Assembly: GCA_964450715.1 (NCBI GenBank)
Contig: CAYVFC010000013.1
Span: 1-64,000, forward strand
Direction of reading: 5' to 3'
Origin: CAYVFC01 sp964450715
Lineage (GTDB): Bacteria; Myxococcota_A; Polyangia; Polyangiales; JAFGIB01
DNA: 64,000 nt
Every line of letters starts with the position of its first letter. The stretch's first letter is position 1. The notes beneath the pieces were generated by a model that did not search any database, was not told the DNA's origin, and was given only the letters and a program-made list of their open reading frames with translations. Position numbers and translations under genes: made by a program. Below are positions 16,064 through 25,092 of the stretch, piece after piece.

Positions 16064-16816
16064 CTACTGCACCAGGTGCGGGCAGGCTTCGGCTAGCGCC
16101 GCGTAGCTCTGGCAGTAACATTCACAACCCATCGGGGAGAAGCAGGGGTCGATCCCGATAACGATGGAGTTACAGTCGCAATCCGGGCGCGCTTCCATGC
16201 TCGCGAGCTGTTCCTCGTCGCGCAGGGAGCAGGAGGCGCAGATGGCACAATCCCCGGGGCAAGGCCCGTCCAGCGATTCGACCGAGTTGTACCAGTCGCT
16301 GCCGCTGGAGGCCGACCTCTTCAGGCACGAGGGCTCGCCGCCCGCTCCGGTCGTCGCCTCGCAGCACTGTTCGCATCCCGACTGCTCGGGCGCCCTGCAC
16401 CCGGCCGTGTATTCGGGCTCCGATGGCGCGCCGGCATCGCCGCTGCCGTCCGTTCCGCTGGTACCGGTAGCGCCGGAGCCGCCGATTCCGCCCAGGTCGA
16501 CGCCGCCTCCTTCACCCGCGACCACCGGAGTCGAGCCGCCGGCGCCGTCCTCCGAGGCGGGGCCTCCCGCGGTCGGGGTCGGACCGCTGCCGGCCCCGCC
16601 CGAAGCGCCGGACACACCCGCGGCTCCCTGTCCCGCGCCCGCGGTCCCGCCGGTCCCGCTCGTGGAAGCGTTGATGTCGTCGCCCGACCAGGGGGGCTCA
16701 ACTCCCGGGCCTCCGGCCCCGCCTCCCTCGCAGGCCGCCGCTACCAACGCGATGACCACCCAGACCGCGGCCAAGACCGCCTGGCTTTTATAGGATGTGC
16801 TCGAAACCGCTCGCAT
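16064..16816 (-). CDS. Lipoprotein with Gly/Ser-rich stalk and Cys-rich head
   Basis: 250 residues. Signal helix at about 12-28 followed by lipobox VAAAC. Residues ~30-130 are a Gly/Ala/Ser/Pro low-complexity stalk. The C-terminal ~110 residues contain about a dozen Cys (AGCRAPEQSGCEQCCEA, CPGDCAICASCS, PDCDCNS, GCECYCQSY), presumably forming disulfides at the surface. No enzyme signature. A near-consensus promoter lies at 16843-16871. It is convergent with the 14231 lipoprotein gene, with 15 bases between stops. Confidence 0.8.
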   Translation of the reverse strand: MRAVSSTSYKSQAVLAAVWVVIALVAAACEGGGAGGPGVEPPWSGDDINASTSGTGGTAGAGQGAAGVSGASGGAGSGPTPTAGGPASEDGAGGSTPVVAGEGGGVDLGGIGGSGATGTSGTDGSGDAGAPSEPEYTAGCRAPEQSGCEQCCEATTGAGGEPSCLKRSASSGSDWYNSVESLDGPCPGDCAICASCSLRDEEQLASMEARPDCDCNSIVIGIDPCFSPMGCECYCQSYAALAEACPHLVQ

Positions 16817-16842
16817 CGCGTCCCTACGTCCCTAAACAATCA

Positions 16843-16871
16843 ATTATACCCCATCGAGACGCCGATGCCCA
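16843..16871 (-). promoter_or_regulatory. Sigma-70-type promoter of the 16064-16816 lipoprotein
   Basis: On the minus strand a perfect TATAAT (16843-16848) lies 17 bases from TGGGCA (16866-16871, four of six consensus bases). Expected transcript start is near 16836, 20 bases before the ATG. Confidence 0.6.
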
Positions 16872-16951
16872 TCGGCCCCCCGCCACGTCCGAAGATGGTA
16901 TCTACGCTTACCGAAACGAACGTATCCACCAATCGCGCCAACCTTCGCGGG

Positions 16952-17440
16952 TTACGACCGGTCTAGCAGCATGTCGGCCGGGATCTTGGCCGCTACCACC
17001 CGGCCGGTAACCCGCAGGGTGCCGGCCGCGAACAGCTCGACGCGCACGATGGCCTTGCGCTCGCTCGTCTCCTCCACCCGGCCGACCAGCTCGAGCGGCT
17101 CGTCCATGGGCGTGGGTTTCAGATAGTCCACCTGCAGCGAACGGGTCACGAAGCGCAACGGCGATTCGCTCTCGCTATTCTCCGCGACTTCGCCCGCGCT
17201 CATGCTCGCCGCCGCCGCGGTCGCCATCGAGTGGCAATCGATGAGCGAGGCGAGCAGACCGCCGTAGACGAAGCCCGGCATGGAGAGATGCTCGGGGCGG
17301 GGCTGCACGCGGCACCTGCAGATCTGCTGCTCGGCATCCCAGTAGGATTTGATCTGCAAGCCGTGCGCGTTCAGCCGCCCGCAACCGTAGCAGTGCGCAA
17401 CCGGTTCCGGGTAGATGTCCTGAATGGCCTTGTCGTTCAT
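16952..17440 (-). CDS. Hotdog-fold thioesterase (PaaI/4HBT-like)
   Basis: 162 residues, the normal single-hotdog size. The N-terminus CYGCGRLNAHGLQIKSYWD, a strand-helix segment MPGFVYGGLLASLIDCHSMA with the conserved Gly-Gly and acidic residue (Asp in LIDCHS), and the later strands SLQVDYLKPTPMDEPLELVG are typical of acyl-CoA thioesterases. Substrate unknown. Its start region is divergent from the carboxylesterase gene at 17569. Confidence 0.85.
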   Translation of the reverse strand: MNDKAIQDIYPEPVAHCYGCGRLNAHGLQIKSYWDAEQQICRCRVQPRPEHLSMPGFVYGGLLASLIDCHSMATAAAASMSAGEVAENSESESPLRFVTRSLQVDYLKPTPMDEPLELVGRVEETSERKAIVRVELFAAGTLRVTGRVVAAKIPADMLLDRS

Positions 17441-17568
17441 CTTTACCTCTCAGTTGAGGATGGCTACAAGTGCGTCTGGCTCGTCAGTAGCCTTTACGAT
17501 ACCGCCTTGCAGCCGGCAGAGAATCGTCCGAAGATGGGCACGCTTCTAACCGGGAGGTGATCGGTACC

Positions 17569-19371
17569 ATGAAAACGCTCCATCGTCTGTCTCGATATTC
17601 AAGCCGGGCCTCGACTCTCGCGCTGGTCCTGGCGGCGCTCGGCGCCGCGACACTAGTCGGTTGCGGCGATGACGACGACGACGGTGCGGCGACCGCGAAC
17701 GGCGGCGGTGCCGGCAATGGCGCCGCGGCGGACGGAGGAGCGGTCGACGCAGAGCAGCCGTCGCCCGTCTGGTCGGGCACGGTAACGGTCGAGACCGCCC
17801 AGGGAACGGTCGAGGGGCTTCAGGACGAGGCCGATACCCTCTGCTGGCGTTCCATTCCCTTTGCCAGGCCGCCGGTGGGCGAGCTGCGCTGGAAGGCCCC
17901 GCAGCCGCCCGAGGCGTGGGAGGGCGTGCGCCAGGCGACCGAGTTCACGCAGTTTTGTACTCAGTATCACGGCTACGGAATGACCATGAGCGACGTCAAG
18001 CTGGAGGGGACCGAGGATTGCCTCTATCTCAACATCTGGCGTCCCCGCTCGGACCAGAGCGATCTTCCCGTCTATTTCTGGATCCACGGGGGCGGAAACA
18101 GCATCCAGCTGCCGGTGCTCGCCGAGTTCAGCGGGGCCAACCTGGCCCGAGCGTCGAACGTGGTGGTGGTGACCATCCACTACCGGCTCGGCCCCTTTGG
18201 CTGGCTGAGCCATCCCGCGTTGCGTGCGGGCGAGGACGCGCTCGACGACTCCGGCAACTTCGGCACGCTGGATATCATCCGGGCGCTTGAATGGGTACAG
18301 GAGAACATCGCGGCCTTTGGCGGCGACCCGGAAAACGTCATGATCACCGGGGAGTCGGCGGGCGGCTCCAACGTCTTCACCTTGATGATCTCGTCGCTGG
18401 CCAGCGGCATTTTCCACCGGGCCATTGCCGAGAGCGGCGGCACCAGTACGGCGACGCCGGCCGAGGGCGAGCAGCACGTGGACGAGCTTTTAGAGAAGCT
18501 GCTGGTCATCGACGGCACGGCGGCCGACGCCCAGGCGGCCGCCACGCATCGCGAGAATATGTCCACCGAAGAGATCGAGACCTATCTACGTTCCAAGACG
18601 GCATTCGAGATCATGGCGGGCTACGAGGGCGGCGCCGGAGGCATGATCAGCTTCCCCAACAAGTTCGTCGATGGAACGGTGTTGCCGGAGGAGGGATTCG
18701 AGAGGCTCGATACGGGCGATTACCCCAACCAGGTGCCGATCATCATGGGCACCAACAAGGACGAGTCCAAGCTCTTTATGGCCCCCCGCTACATGGACGG
18801 CATCATCGGCGGCACCGCCAGCCAGGAGGAGGTCGAGCTGTATAACCTGATAGCGGGCTACTCCAGCGACCTGTGGAAGGTGCGCGGCGCCGATGATCCC
18901 GCCAGAAAGATGAGCGCCCACCAGTCGGACGTCTACGTCTACCAGTTCCTCTGGGGATCGGTGCGCGAGGACGGCTCCAGCTCGGTGGCCGGGCCCTACG
19001 GAACGCTTCTGGGGGCGTATCACGGGATCGAAATCGATTTCTTTTTTAACATCGAGACCGGGCTGCTCGGCCCCTTGATGTTCTCCGAGCAGAACCGACC
19101 GGGCAGAGAGGCTCTGACCTCGGCGGTGATGTCCTATGCCGCGCAGTTTTTACGGACAGGAAACCCGGGTAGCGGTACATCGGGGGATCTACCCGAGTGG
19201 CAGGCCTGGTCGAACGAATCCGGGGATCCCAAGTGCATCCTGCTTGACGCGGACCCGGAGGTGACCCTGATCGAGATGTCCACCGTCGAACTCACCACCG
19301 AGGGAATTCTGCAGCAGCTCGAGGCCGAGCCTCGACGGGAGGAGATCGAGGCGGGGATGGACCTTTTCTGA
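17569..19371 (+). CDS. Type B carboxylesterase lipoprotein
   Basis: 600 residues from the ATG at 17569, with GGGAGG 11 bases before; a GTG at 17557 overlaps that site. Lipobox LVGC (Cys32) follows a hydrophobic run, then DDDDDG and a Gly/Ala linker, so the enzyme is anchored outside the cell or in the periplasm. The esterase domain shows the oxyanion segment WIHGGGNSIQ, nucleophile elbow TGESAGGSN (Ser263), the acid region and the His segment GAYHGIEIDFFF. The early EDCLYLNIW motif is the family signature. Hydrolyses carboxylic esters; the natural substrate is unknown. Confidence 0.92.
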   Translation: MKTLHRLSRYSSRASTLALVLAALGAATLVGCGDDDDDGAATANGGGAGNGAAADGGAVDAEQPSPVWSGTVTVETAQGTVEGLQDEADTLCWRSIPFARPPVGELRWKAPQPPEAWEGVRQATEFTQFCTQYHGYGMTMSDVKLEGTEDCLYLNIWRPRSDQSDLPVYFWIHGGGNSIQLPVLAEFSGANLARASNVVVVTIHYRLGPFGWLSHPALRAGEDALDDSGNFGTLDIIRALEWVQENIAAFGGDPENVMITGESAGGSNVFTLMISSLASGIFHRAIAESGGTSTATPAEGEQHVDELLEKLLVIDGTAADAQAAATHRENMSTEEIETYLRSKTAFEIMAGYEGGAGGMISFPNKFVDGTVLPEEGFERLDTGDYPNQVPIIMGTNKDESKLFMAPRYMDGIIGGTASQEEVELYNLIAGYSSDLWKVRGADDPARKMSAHQSDVYVYQFLWGSVREDGSSSVAGPYGTLLGAYHGIEIDFFFNIETGLLGPLMFSEQNRPGREALTSAVMSYAAQFLRTGNPGSGTSGDLPEWQAWSNESGDPKCILLDADPEVTLIEMSTVELTTEGILQQLEAEPRREEIEAGMDLF

Positions 19372-19379
19372 ACCGGCGG

Positions 19380-20393
19380 TTACAGCCCCAGCCACTTGCG
19401 GGGCGGAAGCGCGCGGGTGCCGCTGCGCACCTCGAAGAACAGCGCGGTGGGAAGCCGGTCGCCGCCGATGGCTCCGATGCGCGCGTTGCGCGACAGGTCG
19501 TCGCCCACGCGGACCTCGACCGCTCCCAGCCCTCCGTACAGGGTGTAGTAGCCGTCTCCGTGGTCCAGGATGACCAGCCTTCCGTAGCTGCCCTGCCGGT
19601 CGAAGTAGCCGACGCGTCCGGCGGCCGCGGCGCGCACCGGCGTCCCGGCCGGCGCCAAAAACTCGAGACCCGGCCCGCCGCTCTGCTCTCGCCGGGCGTC
19701 GCGGAGCACGAACTCGCCGCTCAGCGGAATGGCCAGCCTGCCCTTCTCCTCGGCGAAGCTCGGCCCCGGATCCTCGCCGAGCACGCGTATGCCGTAGAAG
19801 GGGCGGTCGTCCGGCTCCCGGAAACCGTCGTCGCGGCCCGACGAGGTGTCGTAAAACGAGTAGGCGATTGTGCCGCTCGGACGCCGCGAACCGGCTCGCG
19901 CCCGCAGCTCGTCGAGCCGCGCGTTCGAACTTTCGATCGAAGCCGTCAGCCGCGACATCTCCTCGCCCAACGCGTCGTCCCTGGTCTTCATCTCCTGGGC
20001 CCTGGCCATGCTCGCGACGACCATGCGCTTGAGCCTCTTTACCCGAGCGACGTGCTTGATGATGGCCCGGTAGCCGCCGCCGAACGGCACCCGTCCGGCG
20101 CGAGTCACGCGGTAGAGCGCACGGGTGTGACGGCGCAGGTTCTCGTCCGCCGTGCCCAGCCCGGCCGTGAGCCCCGAGCGCTCCCGGACCAGCTCGTCCC
20201 TGCGCGCCGACTTGGCCTCGATCTCGTCCCTCAACGCCGTGATCTGCGCGTCCTGGTCGCCGCCGACCGCGCCATCGCTCCATCCGGAGAGACGACCGGG
20301 ATCCGAGTACTGCGCCCGCGCCGGCGGGAGCAGCGCCCCGAGCATCACGGCGGCGACCAGTATCAGTTTCCCGGCTGGTGCTCGTCCCGTCAT
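19380..20393 (-). CDS. EnvC-like murein hydrolase activator (degenerate LytM/M23)
   Basis: 337 residues from the ATG at 20393, which overlaps the ftsX stop (ATGA). A signal peptide (LILVAAVMLGALLPPARAQ) precedes a long coiled coil (about 45-170) and a C-terminal LytM domain (APAGTPVRAAAAGRVGYFD to the end). In active M23 peptidases two His ligands sit in an HxH near the end; here the place reads ALFFEVR, as in E. coli EnvC, so the domain should activate an amidase rather than cut. The longer open frame upstream to 20654 lies inside ftsX and is not used. FtsEX-EnvC controls septal peptidoglycan splitting. Confidence 0.85.
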   Translation of the reverse strand: MTGRAPAGKLILVAAVMLGALLPPARAQYSDPGRLSGWSDGAVGGDQDAQITALRDEIEAKSARRDELVRERSGLTAGLGTADENLRRHTRALYRVTRAGRVPFGGGYRAIIKHVARVKRLKRMVVASMARAQEMKTRDDALGEEMSRLTASIESSNARLDELRARAGSRRPSGTIAYSFYDTSSGRDDGFREPDDRPFYGIRVLGEDPGPSFAEEKGRLAIPLSGEFVLRDARREQSGGPGLEFLAPAGTPVRAAAAGRVGYFDRQGSYGRLVILDHGDGYYTLYGGLGAVEVRVGDDLSRNARIGAIGGDRLPTALFFEVRSGTRALPPRKWLGL

Positions 20394-21271
20394 ATGACCA
20401 GATACCGGCGCAAGGACAGGGCGCTGCCCAGGGCGCCGATGGCGCCTCCGCCCGCGATGATGCCCAGCACCAGCAGCGGGTCGATGAAGCCGGGGGCGAC
20501 GCCGGTCAGCACGGTGAAGGTCGGCCGCACCTGTCCGATCAGGGACGCGTAGAGCACCAGCAGGATCAGCATGGCCGCCAGCGCCGACACCAATCCCTGC
20601 ACCGTTCCCTCGACCACGAACGGCGCGCGCACGAAGCCGTCGGTCGCTCCGCACAGCTTCAGCACCTCGATCTCCTCGCGGCGGTTGGCGACGGCCAGCC
20701 GAATACTATTGCCGATGACGGCTATTACACATATCCCGACCATGAGGGCCAGACCCCAGGCCGCCAGCTCGGCGCCTTTCAGCACCTGTCCCAGATCCGC
20801 AAACCAGGAACGGTAGGTCTCCACTTCCTCTACCGGGGCGAGCAAGCCGACCCGATCCGCGATGTCCGCCAGCCGTTTCTCGGCCACGCCCTGCCGCAGA
20901 TCGATCTCGAGGGAGGCGGGGAAGAACTCGGTCGGAAGCGAGGAGCCTTCGGCGGCCATGTTTACCTGTTCAATGAACTGCTGGCGAGCATCCTCGGCGC
21001 TGACGTGCTCGATGGACTCGACCTCGGGCAGGCTCTCCAGCACCAGGGTCAGCTGCTCGATCGCGGACCGCTCGCTGCCGTCCTTCAGATAAACGGTCAG
21101 GTGTCGGCTCTCGCCCCACCGTTCGGCTATCCGGGCCAGGTTGTTGACGACCAGCTGAACCGAGCCCAGGCAGACGAAGGCCACCACCAGACTGGCCACC
21201 GCGACCGCGTGCAGGTGCATGTCGTCGCGGCAGGCTCGCTTGGCTCTGGATAACGCGGTTAGCAGGTTCAT
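20390..21271 (-). CDS. ftsX: Cell division protein FtsX
   Basis: 293 residues. One N-terminal transmembrane helix (about 22-44), a periplasmic domain with RHLTVYLKDG, LPEVESIEHVSAEDARQQF and FPASLEIDLR, then three further helices (about 175-200, 230-250, 262-285), the topology of FtsX. It forms the membrane part of the FtsEX complex that transmits an ATP-driven signal to a periplasmic hydrolase activator. It sits between ftsE (11-base gap) and the envC-like gene (4-base overlap), giving a complete operon. Confidence 0.93.
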   Translation of the reverse strand: MNLLTALSRAKRACRDDMHLHAVAVASLVVAFVCLGSVQLVVNNLARIAERWGESRHLTVYLKDGSERSAIEQLTLVLESLPEVESIEHVSAEDARQQFIEQVNMAAEGSSLPTEFFPASLEIDLRQGVAEKRLADIADRVGLLAPVEEVETYRSWFADLGQVLKGAELAAWGLALMVGICVIAVIGNSIRLAVANRREEIEVLKLCGATDGFVRAPFVVEGTVQGLVSALAAMLILLVLYASLIGQVRPTFTVLTGVAPGFIDPLLVLGIIAGGGAIGALGSALSLRRYLVI

Positions 21272-21282
21272 ATTACTCTCCG

Positions 21283-22092
21283 CTAGGCGGTCATGCTGCT
21301 CTGTGTGCGCGCCGCCCAGGCGCGCAGCCCCAGGCTGGCCTCGATGGCGCGCCCGTCGTCTATCATCACCAGACGATGCGGAGCCGCCTGCAGCAGCGAG
21401 TGATCGTGGGTGGCGAAGACGACCGTGGTGCCGGCTTTGTGGATCTCCTCGAACAGGGTGAGGATGTCGATGGCCAGCTGCGGATCCAGGTTGCCGGTGG
21501 GCTCGTCCGCCAGCAGAAGCGCCGGTTCGGTGACGATGGCTCGCGCGATGGCCACTCGCTGCTGCTCTCCGCCGGAAAGCGACCCGGTGCGCTCGTTGCC
21601 CCGGCCGGCCAACCCCACCCGTTCCAGCGCCTCGCCCACCCGCGAGCGGATGATGCGGGGCGGCAGCGAAAGGATCTCCAATGCCACCGATACGTTCTCG
21701 TAAGCGGTCCAGTGGGCGACGACCTTGAAGTCCTGAAAAACGATGCCCAGGTTTCGCCGCAGAAAGGGGATGGATTTCTCGGTCAAACGCGAGATGTCGC
21801 GCCCGGAAAAAAGTATGCGCCCGCTGTCCACCGTGTGCTTGCGGTAGATGAGCTGCAGAAGCGTGCTCTTGCCGGCTCCGCTGGGACCGGTCACGAATAC
21901 GAACTCGCCGCGCATGATACGCAGGTTGACGTTGCGCAGCGTGGGGATATCCCGTCGGAAGTACTTGTAGACCTCCTCCAGGACCAGAAGCGGTTTGACG
22001 GAGTCGCGCGCTTCGCTCCGGTCATTCTTGCGAAAGAAGGAAAGCGACGGTCGGACGACGTTATCCCGGGGAGGCGGCCTGACTGGGTCCAT
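21283..22092 (-). CDS. ftsE: Cell division ATP-binding protein FtsE
   Basis: 269 residues, with about 35 residues more at the N-terminus than usual (domain begins LLVLEEVYKYFRRDIPTLRN). Walker A GPSGAGKST, Q-loop VFQDF, ABC signature LSGGEQQRVAIARAI, Walker B ALLLADEPTGNLD and the switch His in FATHDHSLL are all present. ATPase of the FtsEX complex. The N-terminal extension (PVRPPPRDNVVRP) is polar and may be an over-long start; the first downstream alternative is unclear. Confidence 0.93.
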   Translation of the reverse strand: MDPVRPPPRDNVVRPSLSFFRKNDRSEARDSVKPLLVLEEVYKYFRRDIPTLRNVNLRIMRGEFVFVTGPSGAGKSTLLQLIYRKHTVDSGRILFSGRDISRLTEKSIPFLRRNLGIVFQDFKVVAHWTAYENVSVALEILSLPPRIIRSRVGEALERVGLAGRGNERTGSLSGGEQQRVAIARAIVTEPALLLADEPTGNLDPQLAIDILTLFEEIHKAGTTVVFATHDHSLLQAAPHRLVMIDDGRAIEASLGLRAWAARTQSSMTA

Positions 22093-22274
22093 GCTTATCT
22101 TCTAAACGACATCGGATGGGACCCGCAAAAAAGCAGCTAGATTTTTTTCGCCGCCAATCCGCGCCGAACCGCTCGACCCGATCCGAGCGGATCCTCCGGA
22201 AAAAGGCGCCTCTCCGCCCGGTCCCCTCTGTCGATTGTCGGGCCGTCGATGTTCCCCGGTGGGGACGGCGGCGG

Positions 22275-23399
22275 CTACCAGCCCGACGCCCCGGGATAGA
22301 AGCGCGGGATTTCCCAGGGAAGCGGCTCCGGGTCGGCTCCCCACTGTACGGCGAATATCTCGCGCAACAGCGGCTCCGCCAGCTTGCCGTGCGGGGAGAA
22401 GCCCCAGATGGCCTCCTGAGAGACGTCGTCTATATTGGCGTAGTAGCGCCAGACGAAGAAACCGGCCAGCCACCGGTTGGGTAGCGCCGCCTCCAGTATC
22501 GCCGACAGCGCTCGCGCTTGCTCCCATTCGTCAACCGCCGGGCTCTGCATGTCGTCCGGCCAGAGCCAGGGCTCGACCGCCGCGTTCGAACGGGTCGTAT
22601 ACCCCACTTCCACGAAGAGGATCGGCATGTCGAGTGCCCGGGAAAGCTCACGTAAATTATCGATTTGCCGGTTAGCACCCTGCAAATATTGGCTATAAGT
22701 AGCATCATTGTTTTGCGCCAGCGGATAGAAGGCGTTGATGCCGACCAGGTCGAGCCGGTCCCAGAACAGCACGGACTCGACCTCGTCCCAGTTTGCCGAG
22801 TAGGTGAGAACGCCGGGGAACACGCGGCGGATGTCCGCGATGAATGCTTCCCACCAGCCTCCGAAGCGCCCCGACCAGGATTTGCACTCCACGCCGATGG
22901 AGAAGCCGTCCGCTCCCCAGGCACCGGCGTCCGCCGCCCATTTCATCACGAATGAGCGGTACGACTCCCGGTAGGCTTTCCATCCCTCGGGCGAGCCGGG
23001 ATCGATCTCGCCGCGCCATCCCCCGGTCTCTACCCAGAGGTGAGGGACCAGCAGCACCCCTAGCCCCCGCGCCTTGGCCTGCTCGATGAATCGCTTTACC
23101 GCGCGGCGGTTCTCCTGGTAGGGCGCCTCGAAATCCATGAGGATCTCGGTGTGCTCGATGCTCCACAGACGCCCGAACGGTGTGATGGAGACCCAGTTGA
23201 CTCCCATGCGTACCAGCTCGTCGAGCAGCTCGGCGGTGTAAGCGGTGCCGTATCCGCGGCCGGGCTGCAGCGACGACTCGATGGGGCCGACCGTTATCCC
23301 CCTGATGGCCGGCCGCGCCTCGTCGTCCTCCGCCCGCGCGCCGGTCGCGACCAGCAGCGACAGCGACAGGCAGCAGAAGCGGGCGGCCGCGGTTCGCAT
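22275..23399 (-). CDS. Exported TIM-barrel glycoside hydrolase, GH113-like
   Basis: 374 residues with a signal peptide ending near TGARAED. The domain reads as an (alpha/beta)8 barrel: GITVGPIESS, LLDELVRMGVNWVSITPFGR, LGVLLVPHLW, ADGFSIGVECKSW and ILFVEVGYTTR. The two Glu residues in the last segments sit where GH113 beta-mannanases have the acid/base and nucleophile, so it may hydrolyse a beta-linked glycan in the envelope or outside the cell. Substrate is not deducible. It lies between mglA (21 bases) and ftsE, all on the minus strand. Confidence 0.75.
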   Translation of the reverse strand: MRTAAARFCCLSLSLLVATGARAEDDEARPAIRGITVGPIESSLQPGRGYGTAYTAELLDELVRMGVNWVSITPFGRLWSIEHTEILMDFEAPYQENRRAVKRFIEQAKARGLGVLLVPHLWVETGGWRGEIDPGSPEGWKAYRESYRSFVMKWAADAGAWGADGFSIGVECKSWSGRFGGWWEAFIADIRRVFPGVLTYSANWDEVESVLFWDRLDLVGINAFYPLAQNNDATYSQYLQGANRQIDNLRELSRALDMPILFVEVGYTTRSNAAVEPWLWPDDMQSPAVDEWEQARALSAILEAALPNRWLAGFFVWRYYANIDDVSQEAIWGFSPHGKLAEPLLREIFAVQWGADPEPLPWEIPRFYPGASGW

Positions 23400-23420
23400 C
23401 GTATAGGGTTGGCGCGTCGA

Positions 23421-24008
23421 TTACTTCCCGCGCTTGAGCTCGGTCAGCACCAGCTTGGCCACCGCCTTGAGCGTATCGAATACCCCGGTGCCGTGAATGG
23501 CCACCGCGTCGAAGTCCGGCACCCCGTTGGGGTTGAGCAGCCGGCGCAGCTCCTCGGTCGGCGCGATGGCGGGCATGTCGCGCTTGTTGTACTGGACCAC
23601 GTAGGGGATGGTATCCAGGTTGTATCCCTGCTCGACCAGGTTTTCGCGCAGGTTGTCCAGCGATTCCTGGTTGGCCTCCAGCCGCGCGATCTGCGAGTCG
23701 GCCACGAAGACCACGCCGTCGACGCCCTTGAGGATCAGCTTACGGCTCGCGTCGTAAAAGACCTGGCCCGGGACCGTGTAGAGGTGAAAGCGGGTCTTGA
23801 AGCCGCGGATTTCCCCCAGCGCCAGCGGCAGGAAATCGAAAAAGAGCGTGCGCTCGGTCTCGGTCGCCAGGGAGATCATCTTGCCGCGTGCTTCCGGATT
23901 GGTCTTGCCGTAGATGTACTGCAGGTTCGCGGTCTTACCGCAGAGACCAGGACCGTAGTAGACGATCTTGCAATTGATCTCCCTGGACAGGTAGTTGATG
24001 AAAGACAT
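23421..24008 (-). CDS. mglA: MglA-like Ras-family polarity GTPase
   Basis: 195 residues, the size of Myxococcus MglA. P-loop GPGLCGKT (19-26), switch region TERTLFFDFLPL, the G3 segment LYTVPGQVFYDASRKL (Pro-Gly-Gln for the usual Asp-Gly-Gln) and base-recognition NKRD are visible. In myxobacteria MglA-GTP marks the leading pole and drives gliding and type IV pilus motility. It follows its GTPase-activating partner mglB by 15 bases, the order seen in Myxococcus. Confidence 0.96.
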   Translation of the reverse strand: MSFINYLSREINCKIVYYGPGLCGKTANLQYIYGKTNPEARGKMISLATETERTLFFDFLPLALGEIRGFKTRFHLYTVPGQVFYDASRKLILKGVDGVVFVADSQIARLEANQESLDNLRENLVEQGYNLDTIPYVVQYNKRDMPAIAPTEELRRLLNPNGVPDFDAVAIHGTGVFDTLKAVAKLVLTELKRGK

Positions 24009-24023
24009 CCCGGCCTTGTCTTC

Positions 24024-24506
24024 CTAGTCTTTGAAGAGATTGTCGATGTCGTCGTCGGTGATCTCGCCGAACGGGCTCTCGCGTCCCGGCTCCAAGGCCT
24101 TGTTCATGAGCTGCTCGAAGATGGCGTGAAGATGCTCGCACGCCTTTTTCACGCGAAGCCTCACCAGCCCGAGGCTGGTGCGATTGTCGAAGATGACGAC
24201 CAGGATGACTCGATTGTCGACCAACTGGATGTGAATGTTCTGGTTCTCGCCTTCATGGAACTGGGTGGCGAACTCGTTCTCGCGCAGCAGCTTGGCCATC
24301 CCCCCCGTGGCGGCGATGTTTCCGGCCGTGAGCGACGCCAGGGAGGTGGTGTCCATCTGTTCCGTGTCGCCGGCGTTTGCGATGAGCTGGCCGTTCTTGT
24401 CGATGATGAAGACGACTCTCGCATTCGAGGCCCTGACCAGCTGATCGACAATGGTCTGGATTTGGTGGAACTCCTCCTCGTACATCACCATTTGCGGCTC
24501 GCTCAT
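24024..24506 (-). CDS. mglB: MglB-like roadblock protein (GTPase-activating partner)
   Basis: 160 residues from the ATG at 24506, selected because GGAGGAG stands five bases upstream; the frame is open to 24668 without coding character. A roadblock/LC7 fold (VDQLVRASNARVVFIIDKNG, then LASLTAGNIAATGGMAKLL and NRVILVVIFDNRTSLGLVRL) is followed by an acidic tail ending DDDIDNLFKD. MglB dimers activate GTP hydrolysis by MglA and localise to the lagging pole. Confidence 0.95.
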   Translation of the reverse strand: MSEPQMVMYEEEFHQIQTIVDQLVRASNARVVFIIDKNGQLIANAGDTEQMDTTSLASLTAGNIAATGGMAKLLRENEFATQFHEGENQNIHIQLVDNRVILVVIFDNRTSLGLVRLRVKKACEHLHAIFEQLMNKALEPGRESPFGEITDDDIDNLFKD

Positions 24507-25092
24507 CAACTCCTCCGGGCGGTTCTGCGCGATCGAAAGCCGTGCGTGACCGTCGTTTTGGTACCAGACGCCCAGACCCTCGGCAAGCCCGTCGGTGTCT
24601 CGGTACACTGCCGGCGCGGACCGGTTAATAAGCCGTTGTAACACATTCGGAGAGGGCAGACGCCACAATTTTCGACCGAGGCGGTACCCGCCTTCCCGGG
24701 GCCTGCTCGGGCATCCGGGTTGTCCGGAGGGCGACTGACCGGGAGCGGACCGGTGGTCCCGGAAAGGGCGGGAACGGCCGGAAGGCGAGCCGTCGGGCCG
24801 CCTAGCAGCGAACGGACCGGAGGAGTCGGCGCTCGCGGCGAGCGGGTCGCCTTTCCGCGGGCGGCGCGAGTGTCGGGCAGCGAGGCGCCTGGGCCGGTCG
24901 GCGGATCGCCTCGGCCGTCGAGCACCGCCGACTGCGAGGTCCGGCGGTCGCCCCGCCGCTTGCCCGCGCGGGAATCACCGCCGGTCGGTCGGTGATTCCC
25001 GCGCCGCTTCGCTCGGCCTCGCCCCGTCGCCATGCGTTGCGTCGCCAGCGCGTCTCGTCTATCGTACGCGCAGAACGAAAGGGGAGAAGGCC
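24507..25092. other. Gene-free GC-rich stretch with a 14-bp hairpin
   Basis: Open frames here are Arg/Pro/Gly-rich noise. A perfect 14-bp inverted repeat (24966-24979 and 24991-25004, 11-base loop) is the only clear structure. Neither side has a T tract, so an intrinsic terminator is unlikely. The mglB promoter should lie at the left end and the promoter of the 25093 gene at the right end; I cannot place boxes. Confidence 0.5.

Noticed and set aside
24507..25033. Long open frames on both strands between mglB and the 25093 gene
   Set aside because: Arg/Pro/Gly-rich translations typical of GC-rich noncoding DNA, no ribosome sites, no signal or domain pattern.
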